Origin: Fistularia commersonii
Lineage: Eukaryota > Chordata > Actinopteri > Syngnathiformes > Fistulariidae
Assembly: GCA_037954325.1 (NCBI GenBank)
Contig: JBBMNZ010000035.1
Location: 3,452,501-3,516,500, forward strand
DNA: 64,000 nt
Reading direction: 5' to 3'
Below are positions 1 through 10,897 of the stretch, piece after piece. A program made the translations under genes and the position numbers. Under the pieces are notes generated by a model. The model saw nothing but the letters and a program-made list of their open reading frames with translations, was not told the DNA's origin and made no database searches. Position 1 is the stretch's first letter. Each line of letters starts with the position of its first letter.

Positions 1-750
1 GTACTGAACCCCACCAGTTTCATATGCGTATTAACCAAATCCCTTTCCCCTATTTATTGGAAAAATAAAACAGTATAGATAATAAAAAAATTAAATGTTT
101 TTTTCAAATTCAAGACAGAGGTATATGATTTATTGGTGCACACAATGAACCGTGCATCAGCATCACTGTGTTCAAAGAATAAAACCAGCAAAACATGATT
201 TTCACACTAAAACAAAACCATAATTACGAATAAGAAGGAATAAGGAAGTGTTCCCTTAGTTTTGCCCGTGTTAGACTAGAATTGCTCAACTTGGCATTGC
301 AAATGGTGCCGTTCGGACGCAGACTCCCATCACATTCTGTTATACATGTGAATCTATATAGTGCACATTCGTCCGACGATTTCCTTTTTTTTGTGCAACA
401 TAATTAGTAGGAAGGGATTATTATGTTAGGAAAAAAAACACTCAACACACCAACATGACAGTCCCAAGTTGACTACTGAACGCACCAAAATCACTGCAGC
501 ACAGTTGGTCAAGCTCTGTATTGTGATCACCTCCAGCCAAGCGGGTTGTGTCTTGACCTCCCCTGAACCTGAAACTGACTCAACCAACCCCGGTTAAGAA
601 CCACCGATTTAAACCTCCTTAAATTAGAATTGAGTTATTTAAAAAATGTGATTAGTCAGCAGGGAATACAAAAAAACAGTACAGCTTGTTTTGACCCACT
701 CACACAAAAACACTGACCTCCCACTCCCACGTTCATCTTTCTGCCCACAG
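1..750 (+). other. Intron 1 of EXOSC1 (part)
   Basis: AT-rich sequence ending in a good acceptor (cccacag at 744-750). No candidate for the short first coding exon is visible here, so it presumably lies further left. Nothing else is recognised. Confidence 0.6.
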
Positions 751-2886
751 GGGACAAACTGTGCAGCACAGATGATTGCAACCCCGGGACGGGGGTCTAC
801 TTACGGCACGGCTACATCTACTCTTCGCTAGCGGGCTATGTTCTGAGGAAGAACGAAGGGGAGGAGGTGAGGAGGAGGGAGATGTGGGAGGGCAAAGGTC
901 GTGCAATGTTTTGGATTCCTGCCACGGCTGAAAAGCGGTGTTTTGTTTAAGCGTCGGAAAAGAAAGAAAAAGACACGATTCTGACAAGTAATCCCGATGT
1001 GTCCCTGGAATTCCAGTTACCGGTGATCTCCGTTGTGAGGGAGACGGAAACCCAGCTGCTTCCGGACGTGGGAGCGATTGTTACCTGTAAGGTAGGATGG
1101 ATATATATATATTTTTAACATCTATTTAAGATAAACTTTATTGATCCCCATAGGGCGGGCCACATTTCTTATTTAATTTTCATGCCCCTGTCCAAATTGA
1201 ACAAAATGAAACTTGCAATTTAAATTTTTACCTGTAAGGTAGGATGGATATATATATATTCTTAACATCTATTTAAGATAAACCTTATTGATCCCCATAG
1301 GGCGGGCCACATTTCTTATTTAATTTTCATGCCCCTGTCCAAATTGAACAAAATGAAAATTGCAATTTAAATTTTTTAGCATTTTATTTAACCCTTAAAA
1401 TTATTAATGATCGTATAAATGTACGGACGTTATTTGTATGTAATCATCCATACGAAATTAAACAAAAGGGAAAAAATAAAGAGTTTCTAAATTCAAAATT
1501 AATTGAAAATACATATTAAAATATTCAAAGAAAATAGTTTGTCGGCCCGGATAAAACACCAAAACCCATGGGGCGTAATATGCCCAGGTCTGCCACAGGA
1601 GAAAGTCTTTTGTCACAACAGCGTAACAGTTATAAGTGTTGATAAATATGAGAGGCAATTATAAAATAGCAAAAGAAAAAAAAAATCCACAAATAAATAG
1701 ACAGCAGAGCGAAAAACAGCAACACCATCAAGGATGGACAACAGAATGGGGGGGCAGTAAGGGTGAAAATAGAGAACCAAAACTAAACGACAACATAAAC
1801 AGAGTGACCAAAGCAATGACAAGAATAAAATAAACAAACAAAAATAGGCAGGATGCGAGTGGGCTGAGACAAACAAGGAGAAAAAAAAAGACAAGTGTTA
1901 GGGCATGACAGGTGAATGGATGAGGGAGTGAGGCTGCGCTGGCACAGATGCACCTCCAGAGTTGTGTCCCGTCCAGATTGCTGTTATACAGTCCTGATGG
2001 TGGACACAAAGGAGTGTCTAAAGCGTTCAAATCTATAAAAAAGATTTTAAATCTTTACTTAAGGTTAAAAGTCACCAACATGTTCAGGAATGAGAACCGC
2101 TTTTGTCTTTGTCTTGTCAGGTGACCAGCATCAACCCCAGGTTCGCCAAGGTCCACATCCTCTACGTGGGCTCCACGCCGCTGAAGGACCGCTTCCGGGG
2201 AACCATCAGGTAAGCAGCCGTCGCGGCTACCGCTCCCAAACCGTTATCGTCGCGTGGGCTTTTTGCTAAGGCTGCGTCTCTACTCCGCAGGAAAGAAGAT
2301 GTGCGGGCGACCGAGAAGGACAAGGTGGGTTTGAGATTTTAGTTTGTTAAATTTTGGCCCCGCCGAGCTTGCGCTCAGTTTCTCTCGTCGCCACAGGTGG
2401 AGACGTACAAGAGCTTCCGACCGGGAGACATCGTCCTTGCTAAAGTGGTATCCTTTGTCACCCGTAGTGACTCCTTAAAACGTCAGGGTTAAGGGCTCAA
2501 TCACAGGGCGACACATAGAGACATCTACACGCTCACCTACGAATCAGTGTGTTTTTAATATTTTATAACCTGTCGTGTCGGCAAACGCTGTTGAAGCTTT
2601 AACGCCGCGGCGTCAGATCTCCCTTGGCGACGTGCAGTCCAACTACCTGCTGACCACCGCAGAGAACGAGCTGGGCGTGGTGGTCGCCCACAGCGAAGCA
2701 GGTAACTCGACGGTCGCTCCGGCTGAATTGGATTTGAGTCTCACGCCTCCGCCAACTCCACGTGCCGTCCGTTAACCAGGTGCACAGATGGTTCCCATCA
2801 GCTGGTGTGAGATGCAGTGTCCCCAAACTCACGCCAAGGAGTTCCGGAAAGTTGCACGGGTGCAGCCGGAGTTCCTGCAGGCGTGA
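751..2886 (+). CDS. EXOSC1: Exosome component 1 (CSL4), exons 2-8, 5' end outside window
   Basis: Cap subunit of the RNA exosome, which helps thread RNA into the 3'-5' exonuclease core in nucleus and cytoplasm. Coding exons read 751-866, 1017-1091, 2121-2209, 2291-2324, 2397-2447, 2617-2701 and 2780-2886 (TGA), each with AG/GT borders and compatible phases. The translation matches recalled human CSL4 along its length: RHGYIYSSLAGYVLRKNEG in the N-terminal domain, VRETETQLLPDVGAIVTCK leading into the S1 RNA-binding fold, YKSFRPGDIVLAKV and SNYLLTTAENELGVVVAH inside it, then the Cys-containing C-terminal part SWCEMQCPKTHAKEFRKVAR. The exons sum to 557 nt. The human protein has 195 residues, so about 31 nt (exon 1, ending in phase 1) are missing to the left. 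Intron 3 is the largest and carries a tandem duplication. The gene is convergent with KNOP1. Confidence 0.95.
1081..1374 (+). repeat. 147-bp direct tandem duplication spanning the exon 3 donor site
   Basis: Two nearly identical units, 1081-1227 and 1228-1374, differ at only a few bases. Each starts with the last codons of EXOSC1 exon 3 (ttacctgtaag) followed by the donor gtagga, and each contains a ttattgatcccc segment of the kind found at the 3' ends of fish LINEs. The intron therefore has a second copy of its own 5' splice site 147 nt downstream. Confidence 0.93.
1375..2120 (+). other. Remainder of EXOSC1 intron 3, no gene seen
   Basis: AT-rich intronic sequence with short open frames in several registers and no recognisable domain. 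It ends at the acceptor cttgtcag (2113-2120). Confidence 0.6.
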
Positions 2887-3470
2887 CGGAGCCTCCGCGC
2901 GGCATCCCTTACAAATACTCCGCCCATCAGCAGGGGGTCAACAGGCGGCCCGGGACACTTCCTGTGTTTGTTTTTCCCACTCGTCTCCTCATGGTCTCGT
3001 TTTCGAAGCTTTTCCTCTTCGCATTCCACCACAGCCGGCGTCACAAACCCCCAGACGCCCGTTTGGGGAGGAGGGGCTTGCAGCTGCCGAGCTGCGACAG
3101 TAGCTGCATGTGGTCCGCAATGGGGGGGGGGTTCGGGATTTGGAGCAGACTTGCTGCTCGGCGCTAACCTGCATGAAAACTGCAAGCGTTTTTCTTGGTT
3201 TTAAACAAAAAAAAGTTGCAGAAGCAGTTTATTCGGACCAATTTTCTCAGTGAAACAGATGAAGGCCATGGAGGGGTGGTGGTGCTCGGAGCCACAATGA
3301 AAACAAGCAGCTTTCGCGCACGCACACACACACAGCACTGAAGTACAATGATGAAAAGCGCCTTCTTTTTTTTTTTTTTACCCAAATGAATCTATGAAAT
3401 GAAGAGTTCCAGGCCTTTCCTCATGTTACTTTTGTGAAACAGTGAAATAAAGTTAGAATGAAAAAGGAAT
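2887..3470 (+). other. Probable EXOSC1 3' untranslated region with polyadenylation signal
   Basis: Follows the TGA at 2884-2886. An AATAAA signal at 3446-3451 would place the mRNA end near 3465-3480. A run of T at 3365-3379 lies inside. The 3470-4100 stretch up to the KNOP1 stop holds no gene and probably carries the KNOP1 3' UTR on the minus strand. Confidence 0.55.
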
Positions 3471-4104
3471 TGTTATGCAAGTTTCCTGCTTTTGTTCATT
3501 TCTTTTTAATTCAGAGCTAACGCATCTCGGCGGAGGGAGCGCCCTCTTTAACCTTGCCACTGGAAGGCTTTTGTTTTTTGTACAGACCCCTCACTCTTAT
3601 AGCCATGTGACAATTTTGTCAACTCTGAATTTTTTGTATATATATAAAAAAAGAAAAAAATGCACCTTTTCCACAATTTAAGTTCTCCATACAAAACATG
3701 AAACAATAACTTTCCAATAAAATGCACAAATGTCACAAGATATAAGACCAATGCCCACTAAATATCATCTGGTGGCTTTCAGACTTGAGTTTTCACTCGC
3801 TGTCACATTTGAAAACCGCAGCAGTCCCTAAATATATAGTTGGAAGTCTCCGTGCACGCGCCATGGAAATAAAAGAAATGAGGTAAAATCAACTTAAAAA
3901 ACACTGAGTGACACTTTGAACAGAAAAACATTTTGAGTGCATTTTTAGCAAAAACCATCCGTGTACATGAAAGTGACACCGTTCAGTCTGTCCTTGAGAC
4001 TCAAGCGCCTAAAACCAGAACTGCTCTTTGTGCAAAGTAAGTATTTTCACAGCGTGGATTCTCTGGTGTGTCTGTTTGAGCGGCACACACACACACACAC
4101 ACAC

Positions 4105-7100
4105 TTAGTCGTCGAAGCGAACTGACCTACATGCGTCGACGTCGATGAAAAACTTCTTATTGGTGGCCGAGGTGAAGCCAAGTCCCGCCCCCCTCTTGTT
4201 GACGTCCATTCGCCGCGCCTGTGCGCTCTCAAACTCTCCCATGAGCCTTTGCTGCAACTGCTGCTGCTTGTCCTTCCCCAGGGCCATGTTCGCCGCCCCG
4301 GCCCCCGCCGCCGCCGCCGCCACCTGCGGGGAGCCCGTTTTGAAGCCTCCCATCAACCTGAGGAACTTGTGCTGCCGCTCGGAGGAGTCGAACTGGGCCG
4401 TGCCCCACTGGCCGAACCCCTGCGGGCGACAGAGCGACGGCTTCGTTAACAAACATTTATTACTTTTCAACAGCTGATTTTTATGCACCGGTGCAATTAG
4501 CCATGCAACAATGTTGTATTCCAGGGCCTGGGGTTTATTAGCATGTAATACTTAAACCCTCTGCCCGCAAATACTATTCTGACTGTTTAATTGACGGGCG
4601 GATTGTTCAACTTTCTGACCGCAGAAGGATCCCGATGATGGTATTCCACATCCGGTTCCAAACTGTCAGCACTGGATGAGGGCTGAGGCTGGGAGGCTAC
4701 GTCGATCTCCCACTGCAAAGCTTGTCTTCTCTCCTGCGACGACAGATTCCATCAAACCCGACCCGCGGTGGGGAAAACAGATACGTAAGAGGACTGACGG
4801 GTAAGGAGAGAACCGCCCACCTGGTTGATGACCACTTCGTCTAAGTTTCCCGCCTTCTCCGACAGGAAGATCACGTCCCCCTGGAACACAAAGGAACCCA
4901 GCAGAGTTCCGCACAAGGTGGTTATAAAATAAAACAAATATATACATTTCTGTGGTATTTGGATATTTAGAAATAAAACACCTTTCAGGTTCTAAAGGGA
5001 GACTCACCTGCTGTTCCTCAGCCTCCTTTTTAATTATTTTCTCGCTGGACTCTTCCTTCGTCGTCTCTGGCCTTTTCGCCTTCGCTCCCGTCTTGACACG
5101 AGCGTTCTCGGTGGCAGCCTCGGCCGGGAGCGACGTCTTGCGTTTGTTTTTTTTCCTCGCGGCTCCGTTCCCGCTCTCTTCTTTGTCACCGTCTTCTCCG
5201 CTAACAGGCGACTGCACCTCCGCCTCTGAGTTGGCCTTTTTCTTCTTCTTCTTCTCCATCTTCTCTTTCTTCACCTCCTCAGCCTCGTCTGCTGCGTCGA
5301 CCTCTGGCGTCTCTCTCCTCTTTCCCTTCTTTCCCGTTTTCTTGACCCCGGCCTCCTCTTCCGGAGTGACAAGCTCACTTTTCCCAACCTTTTTCTTTTT
5401 CTTTGCTTTCCTGTTCACATGCTCCTCCTCCTCCTCCTCCTCTTCTTCTTCTTCTTCCTCCTCCTCACCACCTGCAGCCTCAGATTGATTTCTGCCACGC
5501 AGCGTGTTTTTCCTTTTCTTTTTTCCCGCGAGTGTTTTCTCTTGGGGGTCGTCTCCTTCGGCCGTAGCAAGGACGGCAGGCTCGGGTTTTTTCTTCTTCT
5601 TCTTCTTCACTTCCACTTCCACAGCCGGCTTGGTTTTCTTCTTTTTCACTTTCACCTCTGCTGCCAAATCCTCGTCCGGCTTGGTTTTCTTCTTCTTTTT
5701 GGCCTTAACCTCCTCATCCCCCTCTTGCTCCGGTGTTTCAGACGCGTCGCTGTTCTCCGCTGTTCTCAACTTCTTCTTCTTTTTCAACTTCACCTCCTCA
5801 TCCCTCTCACAGTTTGGAGAATCTGACACATCACCGTTATCTGCTGCCTTAATCTTTTTCTTTTTTACCTCCACCTCTACATTCCTCGCTCTCTTTAGTG
5901 TTTCTGATGCGTCACTATTCTCCGCCGCCTTAATCTTCTTCTTCCTCTTCACCTTCACCTCCTCATCCCTCTCTTCTGTCAGTGTTTTTGACGCTACGTC
6001 ATTCTCAGCCGCGTTCCTCTTCTTCTTTTTGGCAGCGCCGTTCTCTGTGTTTGCAACGGAGCTCTTGCGCTTTAGCTTCTTGGATTTCTGTGGCGCTTCC
6101 ATCCCCTCTCTCTCCTCACTTCCAGTTTCCGTCCCCGTGGCCGCCTTCTTCCTCACCTTTGTCTTCTCTTTCTGTCCATTTTCTTCGTTAACCGAGTCCC
6201 GCTCAGTCTCCGCTTGACTCCCGTTATCTGTCGACTGTTTCTTCTTCTTCTTCTTCTTCCGGACGCCGCTGTCATCTCCATCCGTCTCATCGCAACCGAC
6301 AGTCTCACTTAAACCCTCGGGGTCGACCTTCTTCCTCTTCTTTAGCTTCACGGGTTTTTCAACGCATTCGTCTGAAGGCTCCCCTTCTTCGGCCACCGCT
6401 TCACCTTTCTTGACTTTCTTCTTCCCCTTTTTGGGAATTGCAGCAGTCCCGTCACCATTGGCGATTTCGGACGAAGGCGTCTTTCTCGTCTTGGGCTTCA
6501 ATTTCTTTGTTTCCAGCTTCTCGTCATCGGTCTTCATTTCGAACTTCATCTCTGGCTCTGCCCTGTGTCTGGGGACATAAACACAAGCGCAATAGCAACA
6601 AATATTAAATGAGGCATCGTTTTTTGTGCAGGATGAAATTAAGTGAAACTAGAGAGTTCTGGAGTAAAATGTGTGTTTGTACGTGCATACTATGAGCATG
6701 GAACTGTGAACAACCTGACCAGCTGTCTGGCCGACCGCTTGGGGAGCGACTCCTGATCGATGTCTCTCTGCAGAGCTCGTCGCTTCACCTGCAGGGAAGA
6801 TCGTGCATGTGAATCAAAACACAAAACAATCACATTTTCCTCCATTTTTTTATTCAGGGATCTAATTATGACGTAAAGGATGCTACCGCCGAATGGGCCC
6901 CCAAATAACTGAGACACTCAACATCTAAAATTAATTTTAGTGTTTTGCATTAAAAAAAACATGAATGGAATTTATATTTAAAGGTCAAATCAATAACATC
7001 ATGTCAAAATCTGACTTTGGGGGGCGGGGGGGAAAGGACCACCTGTTTCTTCCTTAGTCTTGATGTAAAGGTCAGCAGTCTTTTCCTTTAAAACAAGTTA

Positions 7101-7429
7101 CTCCACAGGTATCATCAGTTTTCTGACAAAGCGAAAATATCGAGGCCCGAACACAGACATAAAAATGATCCGAACACAGTCGGTGGATTATTAATCCGTG
7201 GGATAAATTGTGCTCAGTCAAATTCATCAACTTAAACCAAAGTGATATTAAATATATATTCTGTGGCTGATGGCAAAGACCTTTGCATTACTTCCGGAGC
7301 ATTTCTATGGTCTCTATCGAATGGCATCAATAAAACAAGGTATTTTACGTTCAGTAACAATACCTTGTCAATGGCAATCGCTCCCGTCCACGCTGCAGGC
7401 TTTTTCGAAGTAACGTGCTCGGAGTCTGT
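4105..7429 (-). CDS. KNOP1: Lysine-rich nucleolar protein 1
   Basis: Nucleolar, highly basic protein of poorly known function. Minus-strand coding exons in transcript order: 7364-7429, 6715-6788, 5008-6562, 4821-4880, 4620-4733 and 4105-4419 (stop TAA at 4105-4107). All have AG/GT borders and matching phases. Identification rests on the C-terminus: LSEKAGNLDEVVINQ, ERRQALQWEID, FGQWGTAQFD, RQHKFLRLMGGFK, NMALGKDKQQQLQQ (first residue inferred from the reading frame) and RGAGLGFTSATNKKFFIDV align block by block with recalled human KNOP1 (FGQWDTAGFE, KLKFLRLMGGFK, RGAGLGFSTAPNKIFYID). The central 1.55 kb exon is one long lysine/glutamate-rich segment with many K4-K7 runs, as in the family. The sum is 2184 nt, longer than human KNOP1 (about 458 aa) because of the internal repeats. 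The start codon was not found and should lie in an exon upstream of 7429. Confidence 0.9.
5418..5471 (-). repeat. Poly-glutamate tract encoded by a trinucleotide run
   Basis: On the plus strand this is an uninterrupted series of ctc and ctt triplets, coding for about 17 consecutive Glu residues in KNOP1 just before HVNRKAKKKKK. Mixed GAG/GAA codons suggest an old, partly stabilised expansion. Confidence 0.85.
5595..6020 (-). repeat. Degenerate 28-residue (about 84-bp) coding repeats in KNOP1
   Basis: The large KNOP1 exon contains about four successive units with the plan A-E/D-N-x-D-x-S-x-T/S, then 5-7 variable acidic residues, then EEVKVKKKKK and a closing I/L/T-K/R-x, as in AENSDASETL...VKKKKIKA. 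Unit length is 27-28 residues. Shorter VKVKKKKTKP blocks follow. The array alternates an acidic, Ser/Thr-rich patch with a lysine tract and is the main reason the protein is longer than its mammalian counterpart. Confidence 0.8.
6715..7429 (-). CDS. KNOP1: Proposed 5' coding exons of KNOP1
   Basis: Two small open exons precede the large exon: 7364-7429 (66 nt, phase 0/0, ending AWTGAIAIDK) and 6715-6788 (74 nt, phase 0/2, VKRRALQRDIDQES...). The second joins in frame with the big exon if its acceptor is at 6563 (codon split AG|G). Continuous phase over three exons argues that they are coding rather than 5' UTR. VKRRALQRDIDQES closely resembles the VRRKALQEEIDRES helix of human KNOP1, which here also exists in its usual place as ERRQALQWEID (exon 4620-4733). 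A start at the internal ATG 6549 cannot be excluded, in which case these exons would be untranslated. Confidence 0.5.
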
Positions 7430-7839
7430 CTGAAACAAAAAGATACAAGATGCATTATTTTGCAGGCTTTTCGTAGCCTACTTTTGTGAACTTCCCGACA
7501 GCATGTTAATGGCGTGTCTCGTCCGCTCAGCAGCTAAGCTATTCTTTTCTACCATAACAGCTGATCATAGAAAATAAAAAGAGACACACTCGCTGCGACT
7601 ACAAACGTGTTAGATGAGGAATTTACCGGTAAAGCAGAATGCAGTGGGAGTTTGCAGAGTTTATTCATTTTCATGAATCATGCAAGCTACAGAATAGATC
7701 GGCGACAAAATCGAGGCGAAGAAAACAGACCGACGGGCAACTGCGCCACCCTTTTGCTTCTCGCTTACTCTTACTTTTTAAAAATGTCATATATTGAACT
7801 TTTTTGCTAAGTCTATGATACATAAAGTATCACGTGTCG

Positions 7840-7980
7840 TCTCGCTTCGTTTACCTTCCTGGCCCGGAAGTAGTTTTTACCTTTTCCTGTTAGCAACGCT
7901 TGGGCCGAGTGAACCTAGCAACGCGCGCACAGCGGCTCATTAGCAAACTAGCATAACTACGGGGTTAAAACGGTAAGTTG
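7840..7980. promoter_or_regulatory. Probable divergent promoter region at the 5' end of KNOP1
   Basis: Moderately GC-rich block beyond the most 5' KNOP1 exon. It contains two copies of TAGCAACGC (7891-7899 and 7916-7924), which resemble RFX X-box half sites (RGYAAC). On the plus strand a strong donor-like site (cg|gtaagttg, GT at 7973) could end a non-coding first exon of a divergent transcript, the position of IQCK in human. Minus-strand donor-like sites (caggaag|gtaaac) could end a KNOP1 leader exon. Motif-based inference only. Confidence 0.4.
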
Positions 7981-9083
7981 TTGGTTTAAATTCGGTCTTA
8001 GTCGTGTTAAAGACTTTTTTTTTCTCAGGATTTTTGCCCCACAGAAAAAAAAATCTAAAACATACTCGACCTCATGTTGTTGTGATGAAGACTTTGGCTT
8101 CACTGTGTAAAGTAATGTTTCGCTGTATCACCAACCGGAACCGGAGGCTGAAACCGGAAGTAGGTATTCTAGATTTCATGGTATCGGCCTTCAAAATAAA
8201 AGTATCAGAATCCTGCCATGACCACTATCTGGATGTTTCTATATACAAAAAGGGCAATTTTTATTAATTCATTCATTCACTCATTCTTTCATTATATATA
8301 GGCCTTATTCTGCACTCGGGTGCTGGAGCCTATCCCATCCATATTCAATATGTTGTTTTTGTGATGATGATGATGATAATAGTAATAATACTCTTCTCCT
8401 TTCGGCTTTTCCCTTAGGCAAATCAACCTCCTCCATCTATACTAATTATATTACTACGACTACTATTAATAATAATAATAATAAATTATTAAAATGTTGA
8501 TGTTGTAAGCTTGGGCTATTTGTTGTCATTTTTTGTATTTTGTCAATTTGCAATGGTTTGCAGAAGAACATTAATCCCAAATATCAAAATAATTAGCAGA
8601 TTTTGAGAGACTTCATTATTTATTTAAAAGAATCTATTTTCTACATTTCTTTAACCTCTTTCAAATGTACAAACTTTCACTTTGAGTTTAACGTTAGCTT
8701 AGGTTTTGTTGTTTTTTCTTTTTGTTTGTTTTATGTTGGCTAAATGTTTTGATTAGTTTGGGGGGGATTTAATTGATTTTTTTTCACTTTTTAATTTGGA
8801 TTTTTTAGTTTTGTTTTTTCAAACTCACCCCGCATCACGCCTCCGGCCCTTTGGAGAAAAAAAAACAACCTTAGCAGAAATATGAAAAACATTTTCATAA
8901 AGATCATTGATACAGTGAATAGACGATAATTTCAGTCTTTTAATGGGTTTGAAACACAATCCACTATATTAGCAAACAGAGTCTTTATAGAGTTTCGAAT
9001 GAAATTATGTTCTGAATAGGCCAAGTTATGGTTTAATGACAATGTCTCTCATTCTCTCTCTCTCTCCCTCTATCTCACTCAGA

Positions 9084-9142
<59 letters not shown>

Positions 9143-10660
9143 CACAAAGGACAGGAGTCTGAATAGAAACAAAGGTAATATTTAACAAGAAATGTGTCAC
9201 TTTCTGTGCAAATCACATTACAGACATTCATGTTGCTGCCATAAAAAGGTGACGCCCACACCACCACCATCACCATTAGAGAATATTAAAAAGGTTAAAC
9301 ACTAGGATTTTTTTTCCATGTTTGGATAATTTACTAGATTAAACCACTTAATTCATTCTTTACATAAAATGTGTCAAAGGTAATACTTTTATACTATGTT
9401 AGAACACACGTCTGCACACAGAAGCCAAGTTGCTGACAACGTACAGCAGGTAGCCGGGGAGGGAAGAAAAAAAATCAACCGTTCTCTGAATTGCTTTTCA
9501 TTTAAAACATTTCTTTTCCAAATTCATTGTTGTTCAAGGAACAGAATGTAAAACATTACCCTTAAAAAAAAGAAGAAATTATTCCCTGGAAGGTATTTGA
9601 CGCAGATACGACAGGCGCACCGGTTGGTTCAGAGTGACTGCAATGCGTTGGCGAATTCTTTGTCTCGGCGGTGACAATTAGAAAAGTTAAAGGGATCCCA
9701 AGTGTCGAACTGCAACCCAAAATCACCCGTGCAGTGTGTGGACTGACTGCACCTCCACTCAGTCCGGATTTGAAAACGCTTCAGTAGAAACAGGCTAGAT
9801 CTGGTTTGCATGGCGCCCGCTAGGTGCTAACTAGAACTACACCCGGGGATTCGAGTCCCGTCACCTGTTCGGTTTCAGACGAAAAGAAATGACAAGAAAT
9901 CACCTCGAAAACTTTATATTACAATGAGCAAGAAATATCCTCTGCTTTTTATTTCGTATAAAATTGTGAGAACCGTGTGTTTTATTTATTTAAGTGCACT
10001 AAAGTAAACTGTTCCTCGGTTGCTATGAACTCCGGAGGTGATAAGAGTTTAAAAGTGTAAACGGCCGCTGTGCTTGAAACCAACAGTAAAACTGGAAATA
10101 CTCTTCAACGTACTTATCAAAATGCTAGAAAACACCAAAAATACACGACTAGTGACAAAATAACATTGCTTTTCTTTGTTTTTTTTTCTGTTTTTCACTT
10201 TTACATGCTTTCAAAAATGATAGAAGTTGTCAAATATCACAATGCCCAGACATGTTCAGCCAGAATAAAGTGCAAGAATAACAAACCTCCCACGATAAAC
10301 CCTGTACTGTATACTATATTAGCATGGACAGTATTGAATGGCTTTTCTTAAAATGATAAAATTATTGAAGCTCTCGTCGCCTATAAAGTGAAGACACTTT
10401 TTAAATAACCTTGTTCGGTCATTCATCAGAAGCTCTGGTCAGGGGAATATTGAGGGAGAAGGTCTGCAAGTTATGTGTTTTGTTTTGTTTTTTTTTACCC
10501 AAAATCAAGGGCTAGAGGGAAAAGAGAGCTATTAGTGAATCTGAATCAACCCGTCCACCATCACTCAGTCAGTTACGGCCCTTTTTCAGCATGGCGGGCT
10601 AGCGGCTTGACCTTGTTGGAACAAACAAACCTTCTTCCGGTCACGTTTTCGCTGCCGCGC
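7981..10660. other. Gene-poor AT-rich region
   Basis: No exon with recognisable similarity in either direction. It contains aat-rich microsatellite stretches near 8360-8490 and a (CA)24 array at 9087-9134. If an IQCK orthologue were intact its middle exons should be here, and I could not find them. Confidence 0.6.
9087..9134. repeat. (AC)24 microsatellite
   Basis: Uninterrupted dinucleotide array, preceded by a CT-rich tract at 9047-9080. Confidence 0.97.
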
Positions 10661-10666
10661 CGCCAG

Positions 10667-10744
10667 GCTGATGATGGTACAGTGGAGGCGGATGAGAAAA
10701 ATTCCATCCCAAAAATAAAAAATATGGATATCGAAGACATGTAG
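10667..10744 (+). CDS. Possible terminal exon of an IQCK-like gene (doubtful)
   Basis: An acceptor-like cgccgccag (10658-10666) is followed by 25 open codons, starting ADDGTVEADEKNSIPKIK and ending at TAG 10742-10744. In human, IQCK lies between KNOP1 and GPRC5B and converges on GPRC5B, so a plus-strand last exon 150 bp from the GPRC5B stop is in the right place and orientation. The similarity to the recalled human tail (DDAVPAAKMKIP) is weak. No IQ motif or other IQCK exon was found, so it may be a chance frame or a relic. Confidence 0.2.
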   Translation, partial: ADDGTVEADEKNSIPKIKNMDIEDM

Positions 10745-10897
10745 GCAGAAAAACAAATATATTAAATATATTTTGTTTCCATCTATTCCATCGGGTGTGA
10801 TATGTTACGCCACTTTATCTCCTTCCTTCTTGTTTTAGGCAATAGGAAATCAACAAGCGGCTGCGTGACCCCGCCGTGCCACGTCCTCCGCCGAGGG

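Noticed and set aside
4666..5007. KNOP1 frame reading on past 5008
   Set aside because: The open frame continues by chance through two introns in a wrong register. Splice sites at 5008/4880 and 4821/4733 restore the family sequence.
5504..6217. Plus-strand open frames rich in Phe/Ser (up to 237 codons)
   Set aside because: Complement of lysine-codon runs (ctt/ttc) in KNOP1. Not independent genes.
9805..9870. tRNA-like B-box (gggattcgagtccc)
   Set aside because: No matching A-box or cloverleaf with an acceptor stem could be built.
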